From: Mycobacterium conspicuum
Lineage (GTDB): Bacteria; Actinomycetota; Actinomycetes; Mycobacteriales; Mycobacteriaceae
Direction: 5' to 3'
Assembly: GCF_010730195.1 (NCBI RefSeq)
Contig: NZ_AP022613.1
Coordinates: forward strand, 2,604,001-2,668,000
DNA length: 64,000 nucleotides
Part shown: one piece after another, positions 15,865 through 24,060 of the stretch
Layout of the letters: every line of letters begins with the position of its first letter
Position numbering within the stretch: position 1 is the stretch's first letter
The notes under the pieces: model-generated
Told to the model about the DNA's origin: nothing
Databases searched by the model: none
Seen by the model: only the letters and a program-made list of their open reading frames with translations
Made by a program: the position numbers and the translations under genes

Positions 15865-16153
15865 ATGGCAGACTTCGAACCCACCCACCCCCGGCGAGAT
15901 CCTCAAAACGGAATTTCTAGATCCGCTCGGGATCTCGCAGTACCGGATTGCCAAAACGATTGACGTGCCGCCGCGCCGCATCAACGAAATCGTGCATGGT
16001 AAGCGGGGCATCAGCGCCGACACCGCACTGAGGCTCTCGCGCGCGCTAGGACTGAGCGACATGTTCTGGATCAACATGCAGGCGCACTACGACGCCGAAG
16101 TCGCGCGTGAGCACCTTGCTAAGAAGCTGGCAGGTATCGTCCGCATCGCCTGA
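15865..16153 (+). pseudogene. HigA-like antitoxin with a one-base frameshift (copy 1)
   Basis: The start reads MADFEPTHP and should continue GEILKTEFLDPLG, but an extra C in the run at about 15886-15893 shifts the frame. After the shift the sequence matches a HigA Xre-type repressor: RIAKTIDVPPRRINEIVHG and GISADTALRLSRALGLSDMFW through to a normal stop. Without the extra base the protein would have 95 residues, the usual size. An in-frame internal start could make only the last 62 residues, without the first helices of the HTH. Confidence 0.85.
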
Positions 16154-16185
16154 CCGCCAGCAGTGCCGGTGGCGATTTGCCAGAG

Positions 16186-16515
16186 CTACGGACCGGTTTG
16201 TGCAACCGCATAACCTCGGAATCCGTCTGTGGGCCGAAACGTAGCGTCATACCCGGTCAGACATTTGGAGGACGGCGATTCAGCTGAGTGATGTGAGCGG
16301 CCAAAGTCCCAACAGGCAAGGCATGTCGGGATATCGTGATGGCTTCGTCCAGGAGGCGTTGACCCGGTGTGCCGCAGGCTGTGACGCTTGAGCTCCTCGT
16401 AGCCAAGCTGGATTACGACCTCGTCCCAACAAGTTGCATCCCCAAGCGTGGCCGTGATGGTCCGCCCACCCCTTGGGCCGGTGAAAAGGCGGCCATCGGG
16501 GTCACCACCGGCCAA
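16186..16515 (-). pseudogene. tyrosine integrase remnant
   Basis: A 109-codon frame whose first third, DGRLFTGPRGGR followed by WDEVVIQLGYEELKRHSLRHTG, matches the catalytic domain of actinobacterial phage-type integrases (the box II region with HxLRHTG). After that the frame departs from the family, so the rest of box II, with the conserved histidine and the nucleophilic tyrosine, is lost. Upstream DNA to 16690 does not restore the N-terminal domains. This is the only trace of the recombinase that may have brought in the island next to tRNA-Pro. Confidence 0.65.
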
Positions 16516-16691
16516 TGGCGGATGCCGGTCGGGAAGCAGCTAGGTGGCCGGGTTATCCACTTTCGCTGGAAGCTTTCCAACACGACCAGTTACACCGACA
16601 ACGGTAGCGTCTCCAACCTCGCTAGCAGTCACTGCCAGGTTTGGAAGTGCGCCGACTCCGGCTGCGCCTCGCTCGCGCAACTTGACATGCG

Positions 16692-16976
16692 TTATCGGCG
16701 GGCTGGGTGGCGCTCGAGGTATTCGATGACAGCGCGTCGGATCAGCTCTGACGCGGAGTCGGATTCGCCGGTCTCTACGCGGTGTTCGATCTCGGCACGG
16801 AGTGCGCGGGGCAACCGGATGGGCAGTACGGGCGTTTTGCCCGTCGGTGGAGTTCCTTTGGTGGGGCGGCCCATGCGGAGCGTTGCGCCGACTTCCAGTG
16901 GGCTGCGCACTGTGTATTCGCCGGATTCGACAGCGCGGCTCATCTCGTCGTAGTCCTTCGGGCTTCTCTTCACCAC
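16692..16976 (-). CDS. ribbon-helix-helix antitoxin-like protein
   Basis: A 94-residue basic protein. The C-terminal half, VLPIRLPRALRAEIEHRVE then SASELIRRAVIEYLERH, is a typical CopG/ParD-like ribbon-helix-helix with a dimerisation strand and two helices. The N-terminal half (SPKDYDEMSRAVESGEYTV) would bind the partner toxin. The GTG start lies 2 bp after the stop of the upstream gene. Toxin-first order is seen in brnTA, higBA and similar pairs. Confidence 0.82.
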   Translation of the reverse strand: MVKRSPKDYDEMSRAVESGEYTVRSPLEVGATLRMGRPTKGTPPTGKTPVLPIRLPRALRAEIEHRVETGESDSASELIRRAVIEYLERHPARR

Positions 16977-16978
16977 GG

Positions 16979-17320
16979 TCAGATCTCCTCGTCTCTGTCG
17001 TACTGGGGGCCGACGTAGGGCCGTTGCGGGGACAGGTCGGCGCGGAGGTCGATGATGTCGCCGGAGATTTCATAGACCTCGGCAGCGACACCGGGCGTAA
17101 GGACCATTGCGTGGAATACCGCCCAGGTGTGGCCGTCTTCGTCTTCGGCTGCGACCTCGATCCAGGGTTCGTTGTTCATCGCGCCGACGAACATGTAGGT
17201 GTCGGCGTCAGGGTATGCAGTGGTGATCCCATACCGCAGGAGTGGAAAGGAGATCACCGCACGGATCTCATCGCCGGTGATGCCGTGCTGCCAAGCGGTA
17301 GGCAGGCATCTGATCCGCAC
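16979..17320 (-). CDS. putative toxin of a two-gene toxin-antitoxin pair
   Basis: A 113-residue protein immediately upstream of the ribbon-helix-helix gene. An N-terminal helix with WQHGITGDEIRAVI, a strand-rich middle (DADTYMFVGAMNNEPWIEVAA) and HTWAVFHAMVLTP resemble the small RelE/BrnT/DUF4258-type fold, in which an early His and a late HAM motif are conserved. That family link is inferred from pattern only. The pair is intact, unlike the other toxin genes in the island. The C-terminus is acidic (DRDEEI). Confidence 0.7.
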   Translation of the reverse strand: MRIRCLPTAWQHGITGDEIRAVISFPLLRYGITTAYPDADTYMFVGAMNNEPWIEVAAEDEDGHTWAVFHAMVLTPGVAAEVYEISGDIIDLRADLSPQRPYVGPQYDRDEEI

Positions 17321-17504
17321 ACGCCGAAAGTGTAATGCCTTTTAAGGGTTAGTGCAATACATTTTTTATCGACCCGCTGGTTCTGCGCGCCCGGGGAGCG
17401 CTGCGGCCCAAGGGCGCCTTAATAGCCATTAATAGAGGTAGCGACCTGTGCGCCCATGAGCGCCATGCGCGATCACTGTAAGTCCGCAGACTTTCCGCGG
17501 TCTG

Positions 17505-17641
17505 ACCCAACTGGAGAAGCTGGCAGACATCCCGGCCAATTCAGCATCCGCGTCAACGAGCAGTGGCGCATCTGCTTGACATGGAGTGCTAGCGGCGCCG
17601 GCAGCATCGAGCTAGTCGATTATCACTACAAAGGAGACGGC
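17505..17641 (+). pseudogene. HigB-like toxin remnant (copy 2)
   Basis: A second, shorter relic of the same toxin: LEKLAD is read in one frame, then GQFSIRVNEQWRICLTW and GAGSIELVDYH in another, so there is a frameshift near 17520-17535. Everything upstream of NRLEKL is missing. It aligns with copy 1 at 15740-15853 with many silent differences, so this is an old duplication or an independent acquisition, not a recent one. Confidence 0.75.
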
Positions 17642-17642
17642 G

Positions 17643-17842
17643 ATGGCAGACTTCGCACCTACTCACCCCGGCGAGATCCTTAAGACGGAATCCTTGACTC
17701 ACTGGGCGTCTCGCGGTACCGGATCGTCAAAACGATCGACGTACCGCCTCGCAGTATCAATGAGATCGCGCACGGCAAGCGTGGCATCAGCGCCGATACG
17801 GCGCTGCGGCTCTCACCGGCGCTAGGACTGAGCGACATGGTC
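17643..17842 (+). pseudogene. HigA-like antitoxin remnant (copy 2)
   Basis: MADFAPTHPGEILKTES is read from the ATG at 17643, then a one-base loss near 17695 shifts the frame; the alternative frame gives LGVSRYRIVKTIDVPPRSIN and GISADTALRLSPALGLSDM. Homology stops abruptly at about 17840, where the sequence runs into the 3' end of the opposing small gene, so the last 25 or so codons are deleted. Copy 1 broke at a different base, so the two losses were independent. Confidence 0.78.
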
Positions 17843-18055
17843 GTATCTCCACCGTGAGGGTGCGTCACCGCTGGGCACCGGCACCGCATCAGCGGCGGCG
17901 AGAAGGTCGAGCATCGTTGCCTCGGGTACGGGGGAGTCGATGGCGTCGAGTCCGCCTTCGGCTTCGGCGATCAACTCATTGACGCTCCGCCAGCTGGCGA
18001 CCAACTCCGACCGGACTGCTCGGAGGCCCGCGATGTGATCGGCGCTGTAGGTCAT
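17822..18055 (-). CDS. small hypothetical protein
   Basis: A 77-residue acidic protein (MTYSADHIAGLRAVRSELVA, then SVNELIAEAEGGLDAIDSP) with a good ribosome-binding site (GAGGAAA) before its ATG. No family is recognised. A helical N-terminal half and a proline-rich tail can be predicted. Its last codons overlap the junction at which the second higA copy is truncated, so the 3' end may have been altered by the same rearrangement. Confidence 0.5.
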   Translation of the reverse strand: MTYSADHIAGLRAVRSELVASWRSVNELIAEAEGGLDAIDSPVPEATMLDLLAAADAVPVPSGDAPSRWRYDHVAQS

Positions 18056-18476
18056 GACGTTTCCTCTTCGTTTCCCGTTGGGCTAGCTAACTTTTGATAC
18101 CGGCGCGTGCCGGTTCAAAACTTGTCCAGGAATGTCAGTGCCTATGCGGGGAGAGTCTGTCTCTCTCTGTCTTTCTCTTCTGTGGGGCTAGTGTCCGCGC
18201 ATCGCATAAACGAGCGACTCATCGCCGAATGGCGCCAGCTGATGGATAGCCCTGATTTCACGACTTTGGGCGATGCCCGTCGTTGCGATAAACGACAGAC
18301 TAGAAAGCGAGGTCTACTTCATGCCGGTTCCGTGGTCGGGGCCAGCCCATTCACGAAAGGTGGCTGGCGGGATGAGCCGGGGGGACTCGCTGCGGGATCT
18401 AAGGAGACGGCAACTCTGCCGGACTGATGACTGCGGCCGATGTTGCGGGGTGCGCGAAAAGTCTTGTCATTCCAAA
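18056..18476. other. intergenic stretch without a recognised gene
   Basis: About 420 bp with no convincing gene. The ORF at 18107-18427 has mixed composition and no ribosome-binding site. A pyrimidine-rich run (about 18160-18180) and several short direct repeats are present, and base composition is lower in GC than that of neighbouring genes. This is probably the right edge of the decayed island. Confidence 0.45.
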
Positions 18477-18492
18477 TATGTTGGTCAACATA
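18477..18492. promoter_or_regulatory. operator-like dyad before the hydrolase transcript
   Basis: TATGTTGG-TCAACATA is a near-perfect 16-bp dyad (seven of eight positions pair). It ends right at the AGGAG ribosome-binding site of the 28-codon leader ORF, so a protein bound there would block transcription or translation of the leader and hydrolase. The cognate regulator is not identifiable. Confidence 0.4.
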
Positions 18493-18501
18493 GGAGTACG
18501 C

Positions 18502-18588
18502 ATGGTCTCATGGATGAGAAGCGTCGATGATAGCTCAGTGGTCGCGGGACCTACTGGTGAGACGGCGGACCCGGCGGGCTGCGAGTGA
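18502..18588 (+). CDS. 28-residue leader peptide ORF coupled to the hydrolase
   Basis: A short frame (MVSWMRSVDDSSVVAG onward) with AGGAG five bases before its ATG. Its TGA overlaps the GTG start of the hydrolase (GTGA), an arrangement typical of translational coupling. The hydrolase start itself has no clear ribosome-binding site, so it may depend on this leader. No homologue is recognised. Alternatively it is a chance ORF and the hydrolase starts elsewhere. Confidence 0.4.
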   Translation: MVSWMRSVDDSSVVAGPTGETADPAGCE

Positions 18589-19292
18589 GTGGGCGAGAAG
18601 AACGCCCCGTCCTCCTACTCGTACCTGGCGCGTGGCATGGCGCGTGGGTGTGGGAGAAAGTGCAGCCCGAGCTCACAGCCCGGGGGTGGGTCGTGCAGAC
18701 GATGGACTTGCCCAGTGTCGCCGATCGCGGCTGCCCACGTCGCGGCTTGTACGACGATGCGGATGCGGTCCGTCGGCGCATCGAAGGTATTGGGGGCCCG
18801 GTCGTGGTGGTGGCACATTCCTACGGCGCTACTGCGGCGACGCAGGGTGCGGTAAACCTGCCGAATGTCCGGCACATAGTCTATATTTGCGGTTTCGTGC
18901 TGGACGTCGGTGAATCGTTATTGGGATTGCTTGGCGCCGAACCGGATTGGTGGGTCATCGATAATGACATCATGACCGTCGACGACCCGCGGGCGGTGTT
19001 CTTCCACGACGTCGAGGAGGATGAGGTCGATCGGGCGATCGCCCGGATGAAGCCGTTCAGCCGGATCGCGGCCGCCCAGAAGTTGACGCAGGCGGCGTGG
19101 CACAGCGTGTCATCGACGTACATCGTGTGCGAGTGCGACGCCAAAATGGGTCCGAGTCAATACACGTTGGCCGCGCGGGCAACCGAAATCCGCTACCTGC
19201 CCTCGAGCCATTCACCCATGCTGTCGATGCCCGCCAGGTTGACTGACCTCATCGTCGAGGCGACGGGCAAGGCCACCCTTCCCGGCCCATAG
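18585..19292 (+). CDS. alpha/beta hydrolase (methylesterase-like)
   Basis: A 235-residue hydrolase of the salicylate-methylesterase/hydroxynitrile-lyase-like branch. LLLVPGAWHGAWVWEKV contains the oxyanion-hole region, VVVVAHSYGA carries the nucleophile Ser, and the late SSHSPML supplies the His. The length is normal. The GTG overlaps the stop of the leader ORF at 18502-18588. A regulator gene of LAL type lies convergently downstream. Substrate unknown. Confidence 0.87.
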   Translation: MSGREERPVLLLVPGAWHGAWVWEKVQPELTARGWVVQTMDLPSVADRGCPRRGLYDDADAVRRRIEGIGGPVVVVAHSYGATAATQGAVNLPNVRHIVYICGFVLDVGESLLGLLGAEPDWWVIDNDIMTVDDPRAVFFHDVEEDEVDRAIARMKPFSRIAAAQKLTQAAWHSVSSTYIVCECDAKMGPSQYTLAARATEIRYLPSSHSPMLSMPARLTDLIVEATGKATLPGP

Positions 19293-19365
19293 CCGGCTCG
19301 ATTCCGTGTGGCCGTCGCCTGCTGCGTGCCCGCTGACGAGTGAATGCCGGCGCGGCGGCACAGGC

Positions 19366-22152
19366 TCAGTTGATTGGGCGCGCGTTCCACGCATTGGCCA
19401 GCTGCACCCGCGAATGCAGGTCGAGCTTGGCGAAGATCGATCGCAGATGGGTGTTGACGGTGTGGATGGATATGTTTAGCGCCTCGGCCGTTGCGCGGTT
19501 GGTACGTCCGGCCGCCACGTGCCGGGCGACGGCGCGTTCGGTGTCGGTGAGTGCGCCCCAGCCGAATTTGGGGCGGACGCTTCGAGCCGAGCGAGGTACC
19601 GATTGCCCGGCCTTCTCTAGTGCGGCCTGCACCTCGTCGAAATAAAGCGGCAGACCGAGACGCTCGTAGAGCGACAGCGCGAGCTCCAGCTCCACAACCC
19701 CTTGACGACGCCGACGGCTCCTGATCAGAGCGTGGCCCAAGTCGGCGCGCGCCCGCGCGTGCAGCATCACACGGGGCGCTTCGGCCAGGATCGCCGCCGC
19801 GTCTTGCAGTAGCCGCACGTCCTGTTCGACGATCCCGCGTGTTTGGGCCGCGATCCCCTGAAGCGTCTGCACGGCGGGATTTCGTCGCGCGAACAGCTCA
19901 GCTTGGGCGACGCACTGGTCGGCCAGCGCTCGCTGCTGCCCGGACATGGCGGCCCCGGCCAGTAGCCGCGGCCACTCCTGTAGGCGACGAAACGCGTTTG
20001 TTAGTCGACTGGGATCGGGCCAATGGTCGTGGCGTTGGGTCGCTTCTCTGACCATCGGGGCCAGGACGGCCACCGGCGTAGTGGGATCGCCCATCGCCGC
20101 GCAGAGGTAGCCACGCACCAGCGCAAACTCCGGGGGGTGCGCCGAGTTGTCGGCGGCAAAGTCGCGGCTGGCTTCGCTCAGGAGGGCAGCGCCCTGTTCG
20201 AATTGTTTCTGCAGCGCCGCGTAGATGCCCAACAGGATCAGTGCCTCAATTTTGTTGGCCCGGTTGCCGAGCTCATCGCTGACACGGATGAGACTGTGCG
20301 CGGTCGCCGCCGCGGCGTCCAGGTGGCCCAGGTGCCAGTCCTGCCACTGCTGCGCCAGCAGCAGATCGGGAAGGACCGCCTCCGAATGCGAATCGGCACC
20401 ATGAAATGCCGCGTCGAGCAATGACTGCGCCTCTGAGTAGCGGTCCAGATTCTGCAGCGTCATGATCTCCGACGAGACGTACTGCGGCCCGAAACGCGTT
20501 CGCAGTGAGTGGAATCTGTCGAGCGCCAAGCCGTAGCGGCCCTCGTTGCGTGCGGCCTGGCCCAGCGCCTGCAGACCGATCAGCGCGACGGCGGGATCCA
20601 CGCCCCCGTCCATCTGCAGCGCGCGCTGGGCGGTCGCCTCGGCTACCGAGGCCGATTCCACCCTGGTCAGCGCCAACGCCTTGGTGGCGGTCAGCCGCGC
20701 GATCAGCTCGGCGGACACCCCAGTGAGCGACAACGTGGTGTCGACCCGGTCGACGAGTTCGCTCAGCCGGCCGGTGAGCCACAGGGCGCGCGCGGCGATC
20801 ACCTGTAGCTGGGCCCACCGATTGGGATCGACGGCAGGCTGCAGCAGTTCGTCGACGATGTTCAGGGCCTCTGCGCCATGTTGTGCCTCGAGCAGGATTT
20901 CCGCGCACGCCTGACCGACATCTTGCCAGTCAGGGTCATGCGGCTTGGCCAGCGCGAACGCCACCAGGGCGAGCTCAGCGGCCGCGTGCGGAACGGTGCC
21001 AAGGCACTGCTCGGCCGCGGTACGCAGGATCGATATGGCCTCGGCGTCGCCGAGCCGGGCGCACGCCTCGGCGTGGGGTGCCGCGCGAACCGCGTTGCCA
21101 TTCGTGGCGACCATGATGAAGGCCGCGCACCGACGATGCAGGTCGATTTTCGCCGAACGCGACAGGGCGCCGTAGCAGAACTCCCGGATTAGGTCGTGGG
21201 GGAACTCCACCGCATCGCCGTCGACGTTGAGCAGGCCGAGGGCGGCGGCGTCGCGGGCGCGGTCGAGGACCTCTTGCGTCGAGGTCAACCCCAGCATCTC
21301 CGCGGCGGTGGTGAATGTGAGTGGGCGTCCCCACACGGCGGCAAGGTGCAGCAGGTCCCGGGCGGGCCCACCGAGGCGGCGGGTCCGCGTTTGCAGCGAG
21401 ATCAGCAGCGACCCCGGAATGGCCGCGTTGTCGGCGTCTGCCAGGTGCCCGGACGCAATCTGTCTGGACAGTTGAGATGCCAGCAGGGGATTGCCGGTGG
21501 CCACCCGCAGTTGTTGGCGCGCGGGCGCCGAAAGCGGATGACCGACAATTTCGGCGGCCAGGGCGAAAATGTCCTCGTCGGCGAGCGGGCCCAGAGCGAT
21601 ATGGTCGACGTCGACGGTCGCGTCGAGTGCCCCGGCGGCGATCTCCTCAGCTGCTTCGGCCTGACTTCCGCGCCGGGCGATCGCCCAGATGATCGAGGAA
21701 CCCGCCAACCGCCCGGTCAGTGCGCGCATCAGGAAGCGGCTCAACGGGTCGGCGTACTGAAAGTCGTCGAGCGCAATCAGAATCGGCTGCCGTTGTGCTC
21801 GGTCCTCGAGGATGTCGGCGATCTGGTCTGCCAGCCACAGTCTCTTGTCGAAGATGGTGGCTAGATTCTGGAACGTCTCGGTGTCGACCAGCGGCTGATT
21901 GCCTGATCGCAGCGCCAACAGCACCAAGGCGCCCGCGGCGACGTCGTCCACCGGGGCCGCTCGGGCCCATCCCACCGCGAAGCCCGCGTCTCGGGCCTGC
22001 CGCTGGATCGACTCCAGCAGCGCCGACTTGCCGATGCCGGCTTCCCCGGTGATGACGATGACGACGCCGCCACCGTGGCGCGTGGCCGCGCGCAAGGCGT
22101 CGTCTACGTGGTCCAACTCGGCTGCCCGGCCGTAGAGATTCAGCCGAGCCAT
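19366..22152 (-). CDS. LAL-type LuxR-family transcriptional regulator
   Basis: A 928-residue regulator. An N-terminal AAA-type ATPase has the Walker A motif GEAGIGKS at residues 36-43 and a Walker B stretch ILIALDDFQYAD. A long alpha-helical TPR-like middle part follows, and the C-terminal 65 residues are a LuxR/GerE helix-turn-helix (LTDTERAVARHVAAGRTNRA, then SIHTVNTHLRSIFAKL). LAL proteins typically activate large catabolic or secondary-metabolite operons in response to a small inducer. The neighbouring enzyme cluster at 22421-29895 is its most likely target. Confidence 0.92.
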   Translation of the reverse strand: MARLNLYGRAAELDHVDDALRAATRHGGGVVIVITGEAGIGKSALLESIQRQARDAGFAVGWARAAPVDDVAAGALVLLALRSGNQPLVDTETFQNLATIFDKRLWLADQIADILEDRAQRQPILIALDDFQYADPLSRFLMRALTGRLAGSSIIWAIARRGSQAEAAEEIAAGALDATVDVDHIALGPLADEDIFALAAEIVGHPLSAPARQQLRVATGNPLLASQLSRQIASGHLADADNAAIPGSLLISLQTRTRRLGGPARDLLHLAAVWGRPLTFTTAAEMLGLTSTQEVLDRARDAAALGLLNVDGDAVEFPHDLIREFCYGALSRSAKIDLHRRCAAFIMVATNGNAVRAAPHAEACARLGDAEAISILRTAAEQCLGTVPHAAAELALVAFALAKPHDPDWQDVGQACAEILLEAQHGAEALNIVDELLQPAVDPNRWAQLQVIAARALWLTGRLSELVDRVDTTLSLTGVSAELIARLTATKALALTRVESASVAEATAQRALQMDGGVDPAVALIGLQALGQAARNEGRYGLALDRFHSLRTRFGPQYVSSEIMTLQNLDRYSEAQSLLDAAFHGADSHSEAVLPDLLLAQQWQDWHLGHLDAAAATAHSLIRVSDELGNRANKIEALILLGIYAALQKQFEQGAALLSEASRDFAADNSAHPPEFALVRGYLCAAMGDPTTPVAVLAPMVREATQRHDHWPDPSRLTNAFRRLQEWPRLLAGAAMSGQQRALADQCVAQAELFARRNPAVQTLQGIAAQTRGIVEQDVRLLQDAAAILAEAPRVMLHARARADLGHALIRSRRRRQGVVELELALSLYERLGLPLYFDEVQAALEKAGQSVPRSARSVRPKFGWGALTDTERAVARHVAAGRTNRATAEALNISIHTVNTHLRSIFAKLDLHSRVQLANAWNARPIN

Positions 22153-22420
22153 GCTTCTGACTCTGCTTTCGGTGGCTCGGTGAATACCCGCTCGTGACGC
22201 TTCATGCCAACGCCGGTCTGCATCCAGACGCTATTCCAGATCGGTGTCGATCGTACTCGGTTGACGGCAAGGCTCGGCACGACGCCGTGACCTTGTGGTC
22301 GAAGCGAAGTCATCTAGGACAGACGAGCAAGGACCAGCGGTTGTTCGTCGGGTGACCACGTTCAGTCGATGCGTACCGAAAGGAGCATGCACGCATCAGA
22401 AACGCAACAGTATACGGAGT

Positions 22421-22972
22421 TTAATTGCGGGCCAATGCCTTCCGTTCCAGGCTTTGCGCGTAAAGCGCCGTCTCGCGACGGTTGTGGTCATCGGTGGCGG
22501 CTTGGCGGTCGGCCACGGCGTCTTCGAACGGGATCCCGATCCTCTCGAGCATTTCCAGGAATGCCGATGTCGGGTAACTGATTACCTGGTTGGTGTATCG
22601 GCAGCTGGCAGGGCCCACTGCGGTGACGCTGAGGTCCCAGATCACCTGGATCTTTGTCCAACCGCCCGGCACTTGCACGTCGCTGAGCGACACCATCCGG
22701 CAATGGTGGGGTTCGTGGACCTCGGCGACGTAGTGCTGCACCATGAGCGTGCCGCCGATCTGCTCCACGTTGATCGACATCGGCCGGCCGTCGTCGGTCG
22801 TCGTTGTTCCGGCGGCGATGTGATCCGGTGGCGCGCAACGCTGGTACTCGGCGTCGGGCAGGTGCAGTAGCCAGTCGGCGATGTCGACGCGGTCTATCCC
22901 GGCGTGGATGGTGGCGGTCTTTTTGGATTCGACCAACACTGTGTCGGTCAGGATGTTTGTGGACGTGGTCAT
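22421..22972 (-). CDS. SRPBCC-family protein
   Basis: A 183-residue START/SRPBCC-fold protein. The helix-grip pattern is visible as IADWLLHLPDAEYQRCAPPD, the central strands (TLMVQHYVAEVHEPHHCRMV) and the C-terminal helix SAFLEMLERIGIPFEDAVAD. Such proteins bind hydrophobic ligands or act as cyclases or aromatases. It lies 31 bp downstream of a hydrolase in the same direction, so the two are probably co-transcribed from the divergent promoter near 23900. Confidence 0.8.
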   Translation of the reverse strand: MTTSTNILTDTVLVESKKTATIHAGIDRVDIADWLLHLPDAEYQRCAPPDHIAAGTTTTDDGRPMSINVEQIGGTLMVQHYVAEVHEPHHCRMVSLSDVQVPGGWTKIQVIWDLSVTAVGPASCRYTNQVISYPTSAFLEMLERIGIPFEDAVADRQAATDDHNRRETALYAQSLERKALARN

Positions 22973-23003
22973 GTTTCACGCGCTCGTTTTCTCGTTGGTA
23001 GGT

Positions 23004-23840
23004 CTAGCTTTTCGGCGCGGTGTCGGCTCGGTCCCACCAGCCGGTGAGCAACGCGGCGTATTCGGTCGGTTTTTCCTCCCAGCAGAAGTGACCCGCGCCG
23101 GCAATGAGATCGACTTGGGAGTTGGGCAGTCGCTCATGCAGGAACTCGGCATTGGTCGTGGGCACCACGTCGTCGTCGGCGCCGGCGACGATGCGGACCG
23201 GCGTCGGGATACCGGGCAACAACTCGGCAAGTTGCGGGAGGTATTCGCGGTAGCTCTGGGCGTAGGGGATGGTGTCGGCGAAGCGTTCGCCCTCATAGCA
23301 AGACATGTAGTCTTCGCGGATCTCGTCCGGAGGGGCGTAGCCCGCGATCGTGCCGAGAGCGATCTCGACGATCTTGCGCCCGCCGATCTCGCGGTAGGGC
23401 TGTAGGTCGGACGCTTCGACCCAGTCCTTGAGAACACCGCTCACATCCAGCGGCACCGCCGCCCCGCCGCTGCCGACCACGACGCTGCGGAATCGGCCCG
23501 GTTCGGTGGCGGCGGCAAACAGCACCGAGGAGGTCCCGATGTCCGGGCCGACGATGTGCGGGTTGTCCAGCCCCAAAGCGTCGGCGATGCGAAGGATGAA
23601 CTGTCCCATTGCCTTCGGGTTCATCAGCTCCGGGCGGTAGTCCGATCCGCCGAAGCCCGGGGGATCGATGGCGATCAGGTGCGCGGCGGACGCCAGCTGC
23701 AGCCAGGCCGGCTCGAAGGCGTACACGCTTTCCGGCCAGGGGCTCATCAGGACCGCGTCGGGACCGTCTTGGCCGCCCTCGGCGTAGCGAACCGACACTC
23801 CGTCGACCGTGGTTTTCTTCGGGTGAATCAGGGCGCTCAT
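23004..23840 (-). CDS. alpha/beta hydrolase, haloalkane dehalogenase/epoxide hydrolase-like
   Basis: A 278-residue hydrolase from the ATG at 23840 (MSALIHPKK); the upstream in-frame ATG at 23876 adds a basic tail without support. DPPGFGGSD and the nucleophile elbow GPDIGTS place an Asp instead of Ser at the active site, as in haloalkane or fluoroacetate dehalogenases and epoxide hydrolases. The late GAGHFCWEEKP provides the His. It is transcribed divergently from the GMC oxidoreductase and is probably in an operon with the SRPBCC gene. Confidence 0.85.
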   Translation of the reverse strand: MSALIHPKKTTVDGVSVRYAEGGQDGPDAVLMSPWPESVYAFEPAWLQLASAAHLIAIDPPGFGGSDYRPELMNPKAMGQFILRIADALGLDNPHIVGPDIGTSSVLFAAATEPGRFRSVVVGSGGAAVPLDVSGVLKDWVEASDLQPYREIGGRKIVEIALGTIAGYAPPDEIREDYMSCYEGERFADTIPYAQSYREYLPQLAELLPGIPTPVRIVAGADDDVVPTTNAEFLHERLPNSQVDLIAGAGHFCWEEKPTEYAALLTGWWDRADTAPKS

Positions 23841-23934
23841 GGATTTAAGTCTTGCGCGTGTCGCGTGGGATGGCATCGCACGATCGGGTGAGAGCTAAGG
23901 CCCCGTCGTCGCGCGAAGATCACAGCCGCGACAT

Positions 23935-23957
23935 CGGTCATTCGGGCGATGTGACCG
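23935..23957. promoter_or_regulatory. inverted repeat in the divergent promoter region
   Basis: CGGTCA at 23935-23940 and TGACCG at 23952-23957 form an exact dyad with 11 bp between arms, inside the roughly 220-bp gap between the divergent dehalogenase-like and GMC oxidoreductase genes. It could serve both promoters. Which regulator binds (the LAL protein is a candidate) is unknown. Confidence 0.4.
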
Positions 23958-24060
23958 GCTTGTCGCGCACCTAGCGTCAGAACGGTGCCCACGGGTCTTG
24001 CCGGCTGGCCCTCGTGGGGCACGGCACCGAGTTCCGGCGATCAAGTTTTGGCAGGTGACG

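Noticed and set aside
18107..18140. A right-hand copy of the tRNA-Pro 3' end (GGTTCAAA...GTCAG)
   Set aside because: Only short scattered matches; not enough to call an attachment site.
18107..18427. A 106-codon ORF between the small hypothetical gene and the hydrolase
   Set aside because: Composition changes along the frame and no start signal was found; treated as intergenic.
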